From positions 1 through 54,078 of the forward strand of contig JAVBMY010000008.1 in assembly GCA_031551865.1 (NCBI GenBank): a DNA stretch of 54,078 bases, written 5' to 3'. The translations under genes were made by a program, and so were the position numbers. Shown one piece after another: positions 8,439 to 16,850 of the stretch. The notes under the pieces are model-generated. The model made no database searches and had not been told where the DNA came from. It saw only the letters and a list, made by a program, of their open reading frames with translations. Source of the DNA: Rikenella sp031551865. Lineage in GTDB: Bacteria; Bacteroidota; Bacteroidia; Bacteroidales; Rikenellaceae. Each line of letters begins with the position of its first letter. Position 1 is the stretch's first letter.

Positions 8439-9422
8439 ATGAAATTACCTCAACACAGAATCGTTAAGTGGTTCGGCCTAACTTTGGCGGCATTCATGCT
8501 TACGGGTTGTTACAAAGAGGACTTGTCTGCATGTTCGACCGGACTCGATGTCAACTTCCGGCTGATGAAAGGCGGGGCCGTCAACCTGTTCGGACCGGAG
8601 GTGACCTCGGTTTCCGTGTTCGTATTCGACGAACAGGGATTGTACGTGGGCCGTTGGGACGAATTCGATCCCGCGTTGCTCACCAACGACTACGTGATGC
8701 ACATTCCGCTCGGCAAAGGTACGTATAGCTGCATTGTCTGGGGCGGCATGCACGGCGACCATTACCATATCCTGAAAAATGGTGTTTCCGGCCCCCTGGT
8801 CGCCGGAGAAACCAGCATATCCGAACTCTGCCTGTTGCTTAAACAGCAGGAAACCACCCTTTACCAACAACAATGCACTGTGGTTGACTACACCCAGGAC
8901 AACCAGTATTACGGCAACAAGGCCGGCGTTGAAGTTACCAACAGAATTACCCGGGTCGGCGTCGACCTGATGAAAAATACCAATACCCTGAGGCTTACCC
9001 TGAAAAACCTCCCCCGGAGCCAATCCAACGGCTACGACCAACTCAATCTTTACTTCGAAGCCATCAACGGCAGGTGCGACTTCGCCAATATAATCCCCGC
9101 GGCAGCCAGGAAACTTACCTATCTGCCCCAAAACGTCAGCGTCAGCCAGAACGGCGACCTGCACCTCGATTTTGTGACCCAGCGCATGGTGTATGGCGGC
9201 TGCGACCACAAACTCAATATATACAATACCGAGACCGGCACCATGCTCTTCTCGAAAGACCTGCTGACCAACTACATCTCCAAAGTTCCCGCCTACATGA
9301 CCCAACAGGGCCTCGACGACGAAGACCTTTACGAGATCACGATCGACATGAGCCCCTACGCCAGCGTGAAAGTCACCGTGAACGGTTGGGCAGTGGAAAC
9401 CAGCGGAAACGAAATACAGTAA
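8439..9422 (+). CDS. FimB/Mfa2-family fimbrial anchor lipoprotein
   Basis: 327 aa. Lipoprotein signal peptide with GLTLAAFMLTGC (Cys ~26), followed by the FimB/Mfa2 type pattern: CSTGLDVNFRL, VTSVSVFVFDEQGLYVGRW, YSCIVWGG in the N-terminal domain and NRITRVGVDL opening the second. FimB/Mfa2 proteins cap the base of the fimbria and fix it to the outer membrane, controlling length. It sits right after the major fimbrillin, as mfa2 does after mfa1 in Porphyromonas. It lies beyond the terminator at 8360-8402 and is followed after 20 bp by the next fimbrial gene. Confidence 0.87.
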   Translation: MKLPQHRIVKWFGLTLAAFMLTGCYKEDLSACSTGLDVNFRLMKGGAVNLFGPEVTSVSVFVFDEQGLYVGRWDEFDPALLTNDYVMHIPLGKGTYSCIVWGGMHGDHYHILKNGVSGPLVAGETSISELCLLLKQQETTLYQQQCTVVDYTQDNQYYGNKAGVEVTNRITRVGVDLMKNTNTLRLTLKNLPRSQSNGYDQLNLYFEAINGRCDFANIIPAAARKLTYLPQNVSVSQNGDLHLDFVTQRMVYGGCDHKLNIYNTETGTMLFSKDLLTNYISKVPAYMTQQGLDDEDLYEITIDMSPYASVKVTVNGWAVETSGNEIQ

Positions 9423-9442
9423 GTATACGTCGAAACCAGAGA

Positions 9443-11374
9443 ATGACGATGAGATATTTCCATATGAAATCCCTGACCGGAGCACTCCTGAGTCTGCTGC
9501 TGTTGGCCGGATGCAAAAAAAACGACATCGAAGGCAAACCCGATGGCGGCCCCGGCGAAGAGATAACCGTAACATTCAGCATAGCTGTTCCCGCAGTGCC
9601 GGAAATCGACAACACTCCGGCCACCGGGAATGCTTCGACCAAAGCGGGAACCGATGTTTCGGGCGGCGGCCGGATCTTTACGGAAATCGCTCAAGATTAC
9701 CTGGCAGCGGTAGATGTGCTGGTGTTCGACCGCAACAATGCTTTTGTCGACCACAAGCAGGGTGCCAATATCGTTCAGACTGATAACCTCGCCACGTTCA
9801 ACGTCACGCTCCGGGCCAGTCGCAGTTCCGGCGACACCTACCGCATTATGGTGCTCGCCAACTCCAGGGCCAGGATCAACGGCCTTTTCGGCACGGCGAA
9901 TTTAGGAGGACACAGGAACGAAACATACGATCAGATATGCACTTTGATCAATGAAGGCAACGATATGCTTTGGGATCCGACGACCCTGGCCATGAAACAA
10001 CCTATGTGGGGCGAATTCGAGGATTTCGTTATGGTCTCCGGCCAGGCCGCTTACCCCGCCATCTGCATGATCCGTGCTTTGGTAAAGATGCGTGTGGGTA
10101 CCAACCCCGACGGCATACAATACGTAGACAACGATCCGCTAAAAGGACCCCGCTTTGAAGAGTTGTCCAATTTCAAGTTTAATGAGTTGTGTCTGTATAA
10201 GCCCAATACCAGATATGCCATCGCTCCCGCCAGGCCGAAATACGATTTTGCGGATAATTCGGTGACAGGTACTACGATCCCTCTTGCCCCGGCTACTTCC
10301 GGTTCATATTTCAGGTGGGTTACCTCCGGCGCAGGAAATACCACTGAGTCCGGTGAGGTTTTTATACCCGAGACGGATGTGGACCTTGAGAACGGTACGG
10401 GCAAATACCGCGACGACAAGCACTTTGACCGTGCAGCCATCGTAGTGGGGGGGTATTATGATGAGAGTAGCACCCTGTCTTATTACCGTTTGGATTTTCG
10501 CGATATGGGGGCTGCTGATCCGGCCCGGCTGCATAACCTGCTTCGTAATCACTTCTATGTGATGGTGATTACCCAGGTAAAAGGTCCCGGCTATCCCACG
10601 CCCGACGAGGCTTACTATGCCGACGACTCCCAGATCGAGGCCACGCTCGTCGACTGGAAAGAGGCCAAAGCCAGGGTCGTGTTCGACGGGCAGTACTTTA
10701 TGCGCCTCGACCGCGATAAGATCATTGTGGGTAAAGACGGCTCGGCATGCGTTGTCGAGGTACACGTGAGAACCAACCACCCCAACGGCCCGTGGTTTGG
10801 CATGCTCATCGACTGTGCGACGAACGACTCGCCCAGTCCCAGCTGGGTCTCCGGATATTATACCGTCATTGATAATAATACGCACCTGTTGCGTTCCTAC
10901 GCTTCTATCCAGCCCAACGCCACCGGTCAGCCCCGTAAACTCGCCGAGCAGTTCTTTGCAGGGAATATGCGTTACAGGTTCTACATCGAACAGAGTGCGG
11001 ATCCGTGGATCACCGTGACATCCGCTAACCTCTACCCGATGGACGGGGCCATTCAGAAGCTCGATGTTACATCCATTTGCAACTGGATCTGCCGGGTGAA
11101 ACCCGGAACCAATGATGCCGGAAAACTTGCCGGGTTGCTCACTGTCTCGGGAAACAAGAATACCCGGACGGTCTATTTCAGGGTTGCCGACACTCCATAC
11201 CTGCCTGATTTCACGACCTACAATGTCGTGCTGGTATTCGAAGACCCGACCGGTGTCAATCCTGCCAGGGAGATTACGGTTTCGATCAGGCAAAATGATC
11301 CAGGCTATCTGCCTGATCGTAATATGCCGGGAGGGGAATGCCCGGATAAAAGTTCAGTTACTCCTTTGCTTTAA
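9443..11374 (+). CDS. Fimbrillin-family accessory lipoprotein
   Basis: 643 aa from ATG 9443; ATGs at 9449 and 9464 are also possible, all giving the same lipobox (LTGALLSLLLLAGC). The frame is open back to 9074 but that part overlaps the anchor gene and is not protein-like. The N-terminal half is fimbrillin-like (EEITVTFSIAVPAVP, YLAAVDVLVFDRNNAFVDH, YRIMVLANSRARINGLFG, VMVSGQAAYP). The second half begins near LLRNHFYVMVITQVKGPGY and holds a BACON/DUF4906-like beta module (DPWITVTSANLYP, GLLTVSGNKNTRTVYFRVAD). It is probably a minor pilin close to the tip (inference from position between anchor and FISUMP gene). Confidence 0.78.
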   Translation: MTMRYFHMKSLTGALLSLLLLAGCKKNDIEGKPDGGPGEEITVTFSIAVPAVPEIDNTPATGNASTKAGTDVSGGGRIFTEIAQDYLAAVDVLVFDRNNAFVDHKQGANIVQTDNLATFNVTLRASRSSGDTYRIMVLANSRARINGLFGTANLGGHRNETYDQICTLINEGNDMLWDPTTLAMKQPMWGEFEDFVMVSGQAAYPAICMIRALVKMRVGTNPDGIQYVDNDPLKGPRFEELSNFKFNELCLYKPNTRYAIAPARPKYDFADNSVTGTTIPLAPATSGSYFRWVTSGAGNTTESGEVFIPETDVDLENGTGKYRDDKHFDRAAIVVGGYYDESSTLSYYRLDFRDMGAADPARLHNLLRNHFYVMVITQVKGPGYPTPDEAYYADDSQIEATLVDWKEAKARVVFDGQYFMRLDRDKIIVGKDGSACVVEVHVRTNHPNGPWFGMLIDCATNDSPSPSWVSGYYTVIDNNTHLLRSYASIQPNATGQPRKLAEQFFAGNMRYRFYIEQSADPWITVTSANLYPMDGAIQKLDVTSICNWICRVKPGTNDAGKLAGLLTVSGNKNTRTVYFRVADTPYLPDFTTYNVVLVFEDPTGVNPAREITVSIRQNDPGYLPDRNMPGGECPDKSSVTPLL

Positions 11375-11452
11375 CAGCTAAAATACCGGGGCTCGGAGCC
11401 GGGTTTGTGTGTATACGATACCCGCGGCTATAAAAAGATAAATGCGAATCCG

Positions 11453-13936
11453 ATGAAAATAGGAGCGAATATAAAAATGGGAATTCTCAGGACAATGGCA
11501 GTGTCTGTGGTGGCGCTTCTTGCGGCAGGATGCTCCAAGAACGAGATAGCGTCTCCCGGGGAGCCGGCGGTTTCCAAAAACGTGAATATCGTGATGACAC
11601 TGCCCGGCGCGGCCGTGCCCAACAAAAAGAGCATGGAGGGCGACCCGGAAAATGACGTGAAAACGATCGATGTGCTTGTCTTTGTGGTCAACGACGACAA
11701 CACGGTGGCGTTCGACTACTATCGTCCCGGCAAGGACCCTGCGGTCTATCAGGACGGCTCCGCCTACAAAGTGAAGTTCGCTGTCGAACTCAAGGCCGAT
11801 GTCAAGCGTAACATTGTGGTGATCGCCAACGCCCGCCACGTGCTCGCCCCGCTGTTTACAGGCAGCACTCCACTCTTCGGGCCCGGCGAGCCCAAGGTGA
11901 ATATCCTGAAACAATTGGTGGTGAACAATCTGGCCGGAGCCTGGCCGTCAGCCAATCCCGGCTATACACCCATTCCCATGTACGGCGAGATTGCCAAAAC
12001 CACGATCACCTCGGGGACGACTTTCCACATGGAACTCTACCGTATGCTGGCCCGTGTCGACGTGGTGGTCTCGGACGGCGTGCAACAGGCCGGGGATTTT
12101 ACGCTTACCGGCGTATGTCCGGCCAACCCCTTCGGTTCGGGCTATATCGCTCCCAAATGGAACGAGCTGGACGGCAGCGGCAGCCCGTTGGCCCTGCCCG
12201 TGACCCAGCCCAATGTACGGGACGACTGGCATCCCCAGGCAGTGCTCGGTTACGCCGCGGGTACAACGGCCGCCGGGAATATCGGCAATATTTACCTGTT
12301 CGAGTCGCCGAAGATTTCCGGGACCTCGTTCGAGGAAAATATGGCCTCGACTTACATGATTGTCAGAGGCACGTATAAAGGCAAAACCAACTACTACCGC
12401 GTCGATTTCACTTACGACGGTACGAACGGCGGAACACAGGGCGCGTTTATGCCCCTGCTGAGGAATCACCGGTACATTCTGACCATCGACGAGGTAAGCG
12501 CACAAGGCTACGAGACCCAGTACGAAGCTATCGTCTCGTATGGCGTCAAATCGAATATGCGTGTACGCACCATTTCCTATGACCAGAGTGTGCTGAGGGA
12601 TATCAATTTCAACGGCCAGTATATGCTGGGGGTCGAAAATGCCGGGATGACGTTCGACTGGATCGGGCGTCCGCAGACCAACCTGGTGGTGACCGACTTT
12701 GCGGTCAACCCCTCTCAAGCCGATTTCACCAACAACGGCTGGCGGATCGTGGAGATTACCGATGCTCCGGCGCCCGGGGCCGGAGTGGCCGTAAAATGGC
12801 TGTCGGTGACCAAACCCGTAGCGGGCAACCTGCTTAAGGGTAACCTGACCATCGAGCCCGAGGTAAACCTCGACCCCGAGACGGTGCATCCGGCTCGCAC
12901 GGCTTATATCCACCTGAAGGCGGGCCGCCTGACCCACACGATCAAAGTGACCCAGGAGCCGGCGCCCGGCAACGTCAGTGGGTATGTGGTGAATCACCTG
13001 TCGAACTCGTATATCGTGAAACCGGGCTCGGACATGATGCTGATCCCCGTGGCGCAGGCCAATAACGCCAATATGGTAAACGAGATCAATCACGGTGCAT
13101 TGCAGGTCGGGGCCGGTGAGAAATTTACCGGGAACCTCCTGTGGACGGACTATTCCGGCGGCCTTTCTCCCGACGGCCCCGTGGAATTCGTCAAGGCGGC
13201 AGGTTCCGATTATTACGGCAACGGTATCGGCGACAACGGTTACCTGCTCGTCATCCCCGGCTGTGTCGCTGGTAACGCTGTGGGTGAAATTAAAGTGAAG
13301 GGCGGTAGCCGCTGGGCCTGGCACATTTGGACGACCGATTATAACCCCAACATAACGGGGGAGTATAAGGTCAACCAAAACAATGGAGTTCGATTTATGG
13401 ACCGTCATCTGGGCAGCCTGGTAAATACCCCAACCGCAGTAAACGCGGATTACACCAATTGCGGGTTACTCTATTGGCATAGTTATCACGTGCCTGCCGC
13501 TCTCAAAATGTATAATGCTACCGGAGAAGTGTTTAGCACCACCAAGATACCGCACTATTACGGAACCAATTATGAGTCGGATAGCGGTTGGTGGTCGGGC
13601 AATCAAAATGCTAAAACGGGATTCGACCCTTGTCCCAAAGGTTGGGCAGTTCCATCTGCAGGAGCTTTTAGTGGCCTTACTAACGCTAATCGCGGTACGT
13701 TCAATAAAGGGTATACTTGGGACGGCTCCATGGCGGGGCAACCTGCCATCGGATATTTCCCTAATCTGGGGATGGGAACCTATGGTTCTTCTGGTGCATT
13801 CTGGACAGTAGAACATGATAGCGATATATGCTGTGCAGGCTTCTTTTTTAATGCCGGTACCTTATATTGGAACAGCATCATGGGTTATGACGGCGACATT
13901 GCGCCTGTACGCTGCATACAATTGCCGCCCATGTAA
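11453..13936 (+). CDS. Large fimbrillin-like lipoprotein with C-terminal FISUMP domain, candidate tip adhesin
   Basis: 827 aa from ATG 11453 (later ATGs at 11477 and 11495 keep the lipobox AVSVVALLAAGC). Order: lipoprotein signal, fimbrillin N-domain (VKTIDVLVFVVNDDNTVAFD, KRNIVVIANARHVLAPLF, FHMELYRMLARVDVVVSDGV), second beta domain ending at LLRNHRYILTIDEVSAQGYE, BACON-like segment (IHLKAGRLTHTIKVTQEPAPG), and FISUMP domain (WAWHIWTTDYNPN, VRFMDRHLGSL, DPCPKGWAVPS, PVRCIQLP). The C-terminus is paralogous to the gene at 2-1897. The fimbrillin N-domain shows it can join the fimbria and the FISUMP end is probably the exposed, ligand-facing part (inference). A good terminator follows. Confidence 0.82.
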   Translation: MKIGANIKMGILRTMAVSVVALLAAGCSKNEIASPGEPAVSKNVNIVMTLPGAAVPNKKSMEGDPENDVKTIDVLVFVVNDDNTVAFDYYRPGKDPAVYQDGSAYKVKFAVELKADVKRNIVVIANARHVLAPLFTGSTPLFGPGEPKVNILKQLVVNNLAGAWPSANPGYTPIPMYGEIAKTTITSGTTFHMELYRMLARVDVVVSDGVQQAGDFTLTGVCPANPFGSGYIAPKWNELDGSGSPLALPVTQPNVRDDWHPQAVLGYAAGTTAAGNIGNIYLFESPKISGTSFEENMASTYMIVRGTYKGKTNYYRVDFTYDGTNGGTQGAFMPLLRNHRYILTIDEVSAQGYETQYEAIVSYGVKSNMRVRTISYDQSVLRDINFNGQYMLGVENAGMTFDWIGRPQTNLVVTDFAVNPSQADFTNNGWRIVEITDAPAPGAGVAVKWLSVTKPVAGNLLKGNLTIEPEVNLDPETVHPARTAYIHLKAGRLTHTIKVTQEPAPGNVSGYVVNHLSNSYIVKPGSDMMLIPVAQANNANMVNEINHGALQVGAGEKFTGNLLWTDYSGGLSPDGPVEFVKAAGSDYYGNGIGDNGYLLVIPGCVAGNAVGEIKVKGGSRWAWHIWTTDYNPNITGEYKVNQNNGVRFMDRHLGSLVNTPTAVNADYTNCGLLYWHSYHVPAALKMYNATGEVFSTTKIPHYYGTNYESDSGWWSGNQNAKTGFDPCPKGWAVPSAGAFSGLTNANRGTFNKGYTWDGSMAGQPAIGYFPNLGMGTYGSSGAFWTVEHDSDICCAGFFFNAGTLYWNSIMGYDGDIAPVRCIQLPPM

Positions 13937-14043
13937 ACTGTAAATCCCCGCCGGGCCACCACGTCCCCGCGCCATAGCCGCCTGCAGTCCAAACTCAACG
14001 AACCCGCCCCCATTCCTGATTTCACTCACCCCTTATCAAGCAT

Positions 14044-14087
14044 CACCCGCGGAAAACCAGGCCCTTTCGCGGGTGGTTTTGTTTTGT
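14044..14087 (+). terminator. Terminator of the fimbrial operon
   Basis: CACCCGCG (14044-14051) pairs with CGCGGGTG (14068-14075), with three further A-T pairs inside, followed by TTTTGTTTTGT. Confidence 0.85.
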
Positions 14088-14111
14088 GGCCTGCCCGGCA
14101 CCTCTGCCCGT

Positions 14112-14195
14112 CAGTCATTGCGGGGAGCTACAGGCGACCAAGCAATCTTTGCGGGATACTTGTCCCGATTGTTTCGCTCCGCTCACCATGACGAG
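14112..14195. repeat. Dispersed inverted repeat, family A (CGTCATTGCG...CAATGACG type)
   Basis: Begins near GTCATTGCGG and ends near CACCATGACGAG, with an internal AAGCAATC block. The same outward-facing CATTGCGAG/GCAATGACG blocks recur at 21085-21190, 27814-27910 and 30263-30378, and as a half copy at 14602-14633. Non-coding. Confidence 0.55.
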
Positions 14196-14223
14196 AAGAA
14201 GTGGCCGTCTCGAAGTATCTTGT

Positions 14224-14231
14224 TATATTTG
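14224..14231 (+). promoter_or_regulatory. -7 promoter box TATATTTG, near-leaderless start
   Basis: Exact match to TAnnTTTG ending 5 bp before the ATG at 14237, so the transcript would start at or next to the start codon. No clear TTTG -33 element is present. Confidence 0.5.
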
Positions 14232-14236
14232 CACTT

Positions 14237-14587
14237 ATGGCCGGCAGGATTGAATCCGAAGAAAAAGAACAATTGCGCACGGCGGTCTATGCCATTGTGG
14301 CCCTGATACCGCTTGGACGTGCCACCAGCTATGGGGCGATTGCCCGGGCCGCCGGGTTCCCGCAATATTCGCGCATGGTGGGGCGGATGATGGCTTGGTG
14401 CGATTCCCGGTCGGCCGGCCTTCCCGCCCATAGGGTGGTGAACAGCCAGGGCGTGCTTACGGCCCGTGCGGTCTTCGGGAATAAAGGCGAAATGGAACGC
14501 TTGCTCGAAGCCGAGGGCATCGAGGTGCGCTCAGGTCGGATCAGGCAGTGGAAACGGGTGTTCTGGGATCCTCAGATCGAGCTATAG
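14237..14587 (+). CDS. Alkyltransferase-like (ATL) protein, MGMT family without active Cys
   Basis: 116 aa from ATG 14237 (an upstream ATG at 14201 lies before the promoter box and encodes non-conserved residues). It matches the DNA-binding domain of O6-alkylguanine-DNA alkyltransferase: IPLGRATSYGAIARAAG, then the recognition-helix/arginine-finger region RMVGRMMA, then PAHRVVNSQGVL. In true MGMT the last motif is PCHRV with the alkyl-accepting cysteine; here that residue is Ala, as in ATL proteins, which bind alkylated guanine and hand it to nucleotide excision repair instead of repairing it directly. Single-gene unit just after the fimbrial operon. Confidence 0.88.
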   Translation: MAGRIESEEKEQLRTAVYAIVALIPLGRATSYGAIARAAGFPQYSRMVGRMMAWCDSRSAGLPAHRVVNSQGVLTARAVFGNKGEMERLLEAEGIEVRSGRIRQWKRVFWDPQIEL

Positions 14588-14931
14588 GCTAATTTCCTAT
14601 CCCGTCATTGCGGATGAAGCGAAGCAATTGTGACAAGTAACCCGCAAACATGGTTCTGCGGGGGTGGTTATAAGCTCATTAATACCACTGCTTTCGACCC
14701 GGGCCCCCCGAGTGCGCGTAGCGCGCTGGGCACCCGGGTCGCGAAGCAACCCGAAGAAGCTGATGCAAACCGCCAGCAAGCCAGAAAGGGATAATCCCGT
14801 TACAATTATACCTTCTGCGAGCGCTTGGCCGCCTGTAGCGCCCCGCAAACGACGGAGAGTAAGGCGTTTCGCCCGGAAAGGGCGGATAACTTGGCGCATA
14901 TCTTGCCGTAAATCCCTGTTTTTACAACATC
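14588..14931. other. 344-bp intergenic region with repeats
   Basis: No gene seen. It has a half copy of repeat family A (14602-14633, CCCGTCATTGCG...GAAGCAATTG) and an inverted repeat CGACCCGGG (14695-14703) / CCCGGGTCG (14733-14741) enclosing GCGCG-rich sequence. A similar CGACCCGG... block recurs at ~15899-15965 upstream of the DJ-1 gene. Confidence 0.45.
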
Positions 14932-15861
14932 ATGGAAGAGAGCAACGGACGGGTAAAGAAAATATACCGGGTGACGGTGCTGGGCAGTATGGTTAATCTG
15001 GGGCTGTCGCTGTGCAAGTTTGCGGCGGGCGTACTGGGGCACAGTGCGGCCATGATCGCCGATGCAGTACACTCGCTGTCCGACCTGATTACCGATGTGG
15101 TGGTTGTCGTTTTCGTGAAGATCGCCAACAAACCGCAAGACCACAATCACCAATACGGGCACGGGAAGTTCGAGACCTTCGCCACGCTGATCATTGGCTT
15201 CGTTTTATTGTCGGTAGGCCTGCTGGTGGCTTACGACGGCATTTCGAAAGTAGTGGCGGTCGCGGGCGGCGAAGTGTTGCCCAGCCCGGGTATGATCGCC
15301 CTGATTGCCGCGCTGGTGTCCATTGTGGCCAAAGAACTGTTGTACCGTTACACGGTGGCTTGCGGGCGGAAGTTTAATTCCGGGGCGGTAGTGGCCAACG
15401 CCTGGCATCACCGGAGCGACGTTTTTTCGTCGCTCGGCACGGCGATCGGTATCGGCGGGGCCATATTCCTCGGCTCACGCTGGACGGTACTCGACCCGAT
15501 AGCCGCCATTGTGGTCAGCTTTTTTATCGTGAAGGTGGCATTGGAGTTGATGAAGCCTGCCGTCGACGAGTTGATGGAACGTTCGTTGCCCGAGGAGGTC
15601 GAGCGCGAGATCGCCGAAACAGCCTGCGGGTTCGATGGTGTGAGCGATATGCACAACCTGCGTACCCGTAAGATCGGCGCGGGTTACGCCATCGAGTTCC
15701 ACATTCGGATGGATGGCGACACCCCGTTGGGCAGGGCGCACGCCAAAGCTACATTGATCGAGAGCGAACTGCGCCGTCGCTTCGGCCTGCATACCCACGT
15801 GATTATCCACGTCGAACCGCTGAAAGGACCCGTAGTGCCGGATATTGTTGACCAAGAATAA
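14932..15861 (+). CDS. Cation diffusion facilitator (CDF) family transporter
   Basis: 309 aa. About six membrane segments in the first ~200 residues, then a cytoplasmic ferredoxin-like domain (~205-300). Metal-site motifs are intact: AAMIADAVHSLSD (HxxxD of helix 2) and NAWHHRSDVFSS (HxxxD-type site of helix 5), plus the His-rich loop NHQYGHGKFETFA characteristic of CDF proteins. These proteins export Zn2+, Fe2+ or Mn2+ in exchange for protons; the metal cannot be decided from sequence alone. It stands alone on the + strand, ahead of the DJ-1 gene. Confidence 0.93.
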   Translation: MEESNGRVKKIYRVTVLGSMVNLGLSLCKFAAGVLGHSAAMIADAVHSLSDLITDVVVVVFVKIANKPQDHNHQYGHGKFETFATLIIGFVLLSVGLLVAYDGISKVVAVAGGEVLPSPGMIALIAALVSIVAKELLYRYTVACGRKFNSGAVVANAWHHRSDVFSSLGTAIGIGGAIFLGSRWTVLDPIAAIVVSFFIVKVALELMKPAVDELMERSLPEEVEREIAETACGFDGVSDMHNLRTRKIGAGYAIEFHIRMDGDTPLGRAHAKATLIESELRRRFGLHTHVIIHVEPLKGPVVPDIVDQE

Positions 15862-16036
15862 TTCAGGATTATCCCTTGCAGGCTTGCCGCATCACATTCG
15901 ACCCGGCGCCCACCCCCGAACCGCTGCGCTCGTTGGGTGCATGGGTTGCGCTGCAGCCCGGGAAGAGTTTGGAATCGAAACCGATAACAAACCTAAAAGG
16001 AATAATTCCGAAATAATTTAAGAAACCGAGATAGCT

Positions 16037-16576
16037 ATGAAGAAAGCATTTATTTTTCTGACCACGGGCTTCGAAGACGCCGAGGCTGTGGGAACGATCG
16101 ACGTTCTGCGCCGCGGAGGCGTGGACCTCAAAACGGTGTCGCTCACCGGTTCGCTGACCGTGATAGCCAAGCACGGCATCCCGATGATGGCCGACCTATT
16201 GTTTGCCGATGCTCCGCTTAAAGGTGCCGACCTACTGGTGATTCCTGGGGGTACGGAGGCGTTCAACCAGCACGAGCCGATGAAAGCGGCCATCGTTGAG
16301 CAGGCCGCTGCCGGAGGCAAAGTGGCCGCCATTTGCGCCGCGCCGATGGTGCTCGGCGGACTCGGCCTGCTGAAGGGCCGCAGGGCGACCTGTTATCCGG
16401 GCTACGAAAAATACCTTGAGGGCGCTACGGTGGTTTCTGACCCGGCCGTTGTGGACGGTAATTTTATCACCGGACGCGGCCCAGGGCGGGTGTTCGATTT
16501 TGCCCTGGCCGTGCTCGGCGAGGTCGAGAGCCCCGCCAAGGCCGATGAAGTCGCCCGGCAGATGACCCTTAAATAA
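16037..16576 (+). CDS. DJ-1/PfpI family protein (YajL/glyoxalase III type)
   Basis: 179 aa, the usual length. Starts MKKAFIFLTTGFEDAEAVG with the conserved Glu; the nucleophile elbow is AAICAAPMVLGGLGLLKGR with the reactive Cys; other landmarks are LLVIPGGTEAF, TCYPGYEKYL and FITGRGPGRVFDFAL. Family members act in methylglyoxal detoxification/protein deglycation or as oxidative-stress proteins; the exact substrate cannot be assigned. A pair of long palindromes follows, between this gene and the convergent CNNM gene. Confidence 0.92.
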   Translation: MKKAFIFLTTGFEDAEAVGTIDVLRRGGVDLKTVSLTGSLTVIAKHGIPMMADLLFADAPLKGADLLVIPGGTEAFNQHEPMKAAIVEQAAAGGKVAAICAAPMVLGGLGLLKGRRATCYPGYEKYLEGATVVSDPAVVDGNFITGRGPGRVFDFALAVLGEVESPAKADEVARQMTLK

Positions 16577-16581
16577 CGCGG

Positions 16582-16629
16582 TTTTATTCCGGAAGCTGTG
16601 CGGAATTCCGTACAGCTTCCGGAATAAAA
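16582..16629. terminator. 48-bp palindrome (first of a tandem pair)
   Basis: TTTTATTCCGGAAGCTGT (16582-16599) is the exact reverse complement of 16612-16629; the central 12 bp are also palindromic except for one G/T pair (16600/16611). It begins 6 bp after the DJ-1 stop. A run of T/A at each end makes it workable as a terminator in either direction. Confidence 0.75.
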
Positions 16630-16690
16630 TTCCATAACTGCCACAGCCCGTGCAGGATTTATCCTGCACGGGCTGTGGCAGTTATGGAAT
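16629..16690. repeat. 62-bp perfect inverted repeat (second of the pair)
   Basis: 30-bp arms (16629-16658 and 16661-16690) match perfectly around a 2-nt TT centre. Left arm begins ATTCCATAACTGCCACAG. It directly abuts the preceding palindrome, sharing its last base. Located between convergent genes, so it may serve as a bidirectional terminator, but the length and perfection are unusual for that. Confidence 0.8.
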
Positions 16691-16850
16691 CTCCGGGGCA
16701 GCGTTGCAGCTGCATGGGATAACCCGAGGGAACGGTTTGGAAGCGAGGCTATTGCCGTTCCCTGGGAATAGCCCCCCGGGCGGCGGATGTATTCGGCTTG
16801 TGCTTTGAAAAGCGTGCCCGGTTACCGAGCCGAGAGTAAGGGGGGCGGTG

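Noticed and set aside
9074..9442. N-terminal extension of the fimbrial accessory lipoprotein frame
   Set aside because: Arg/Pro-rich out-of-frame reading of the anchor gene; the lipoprotein signal clearly starts at 9443 or just after.
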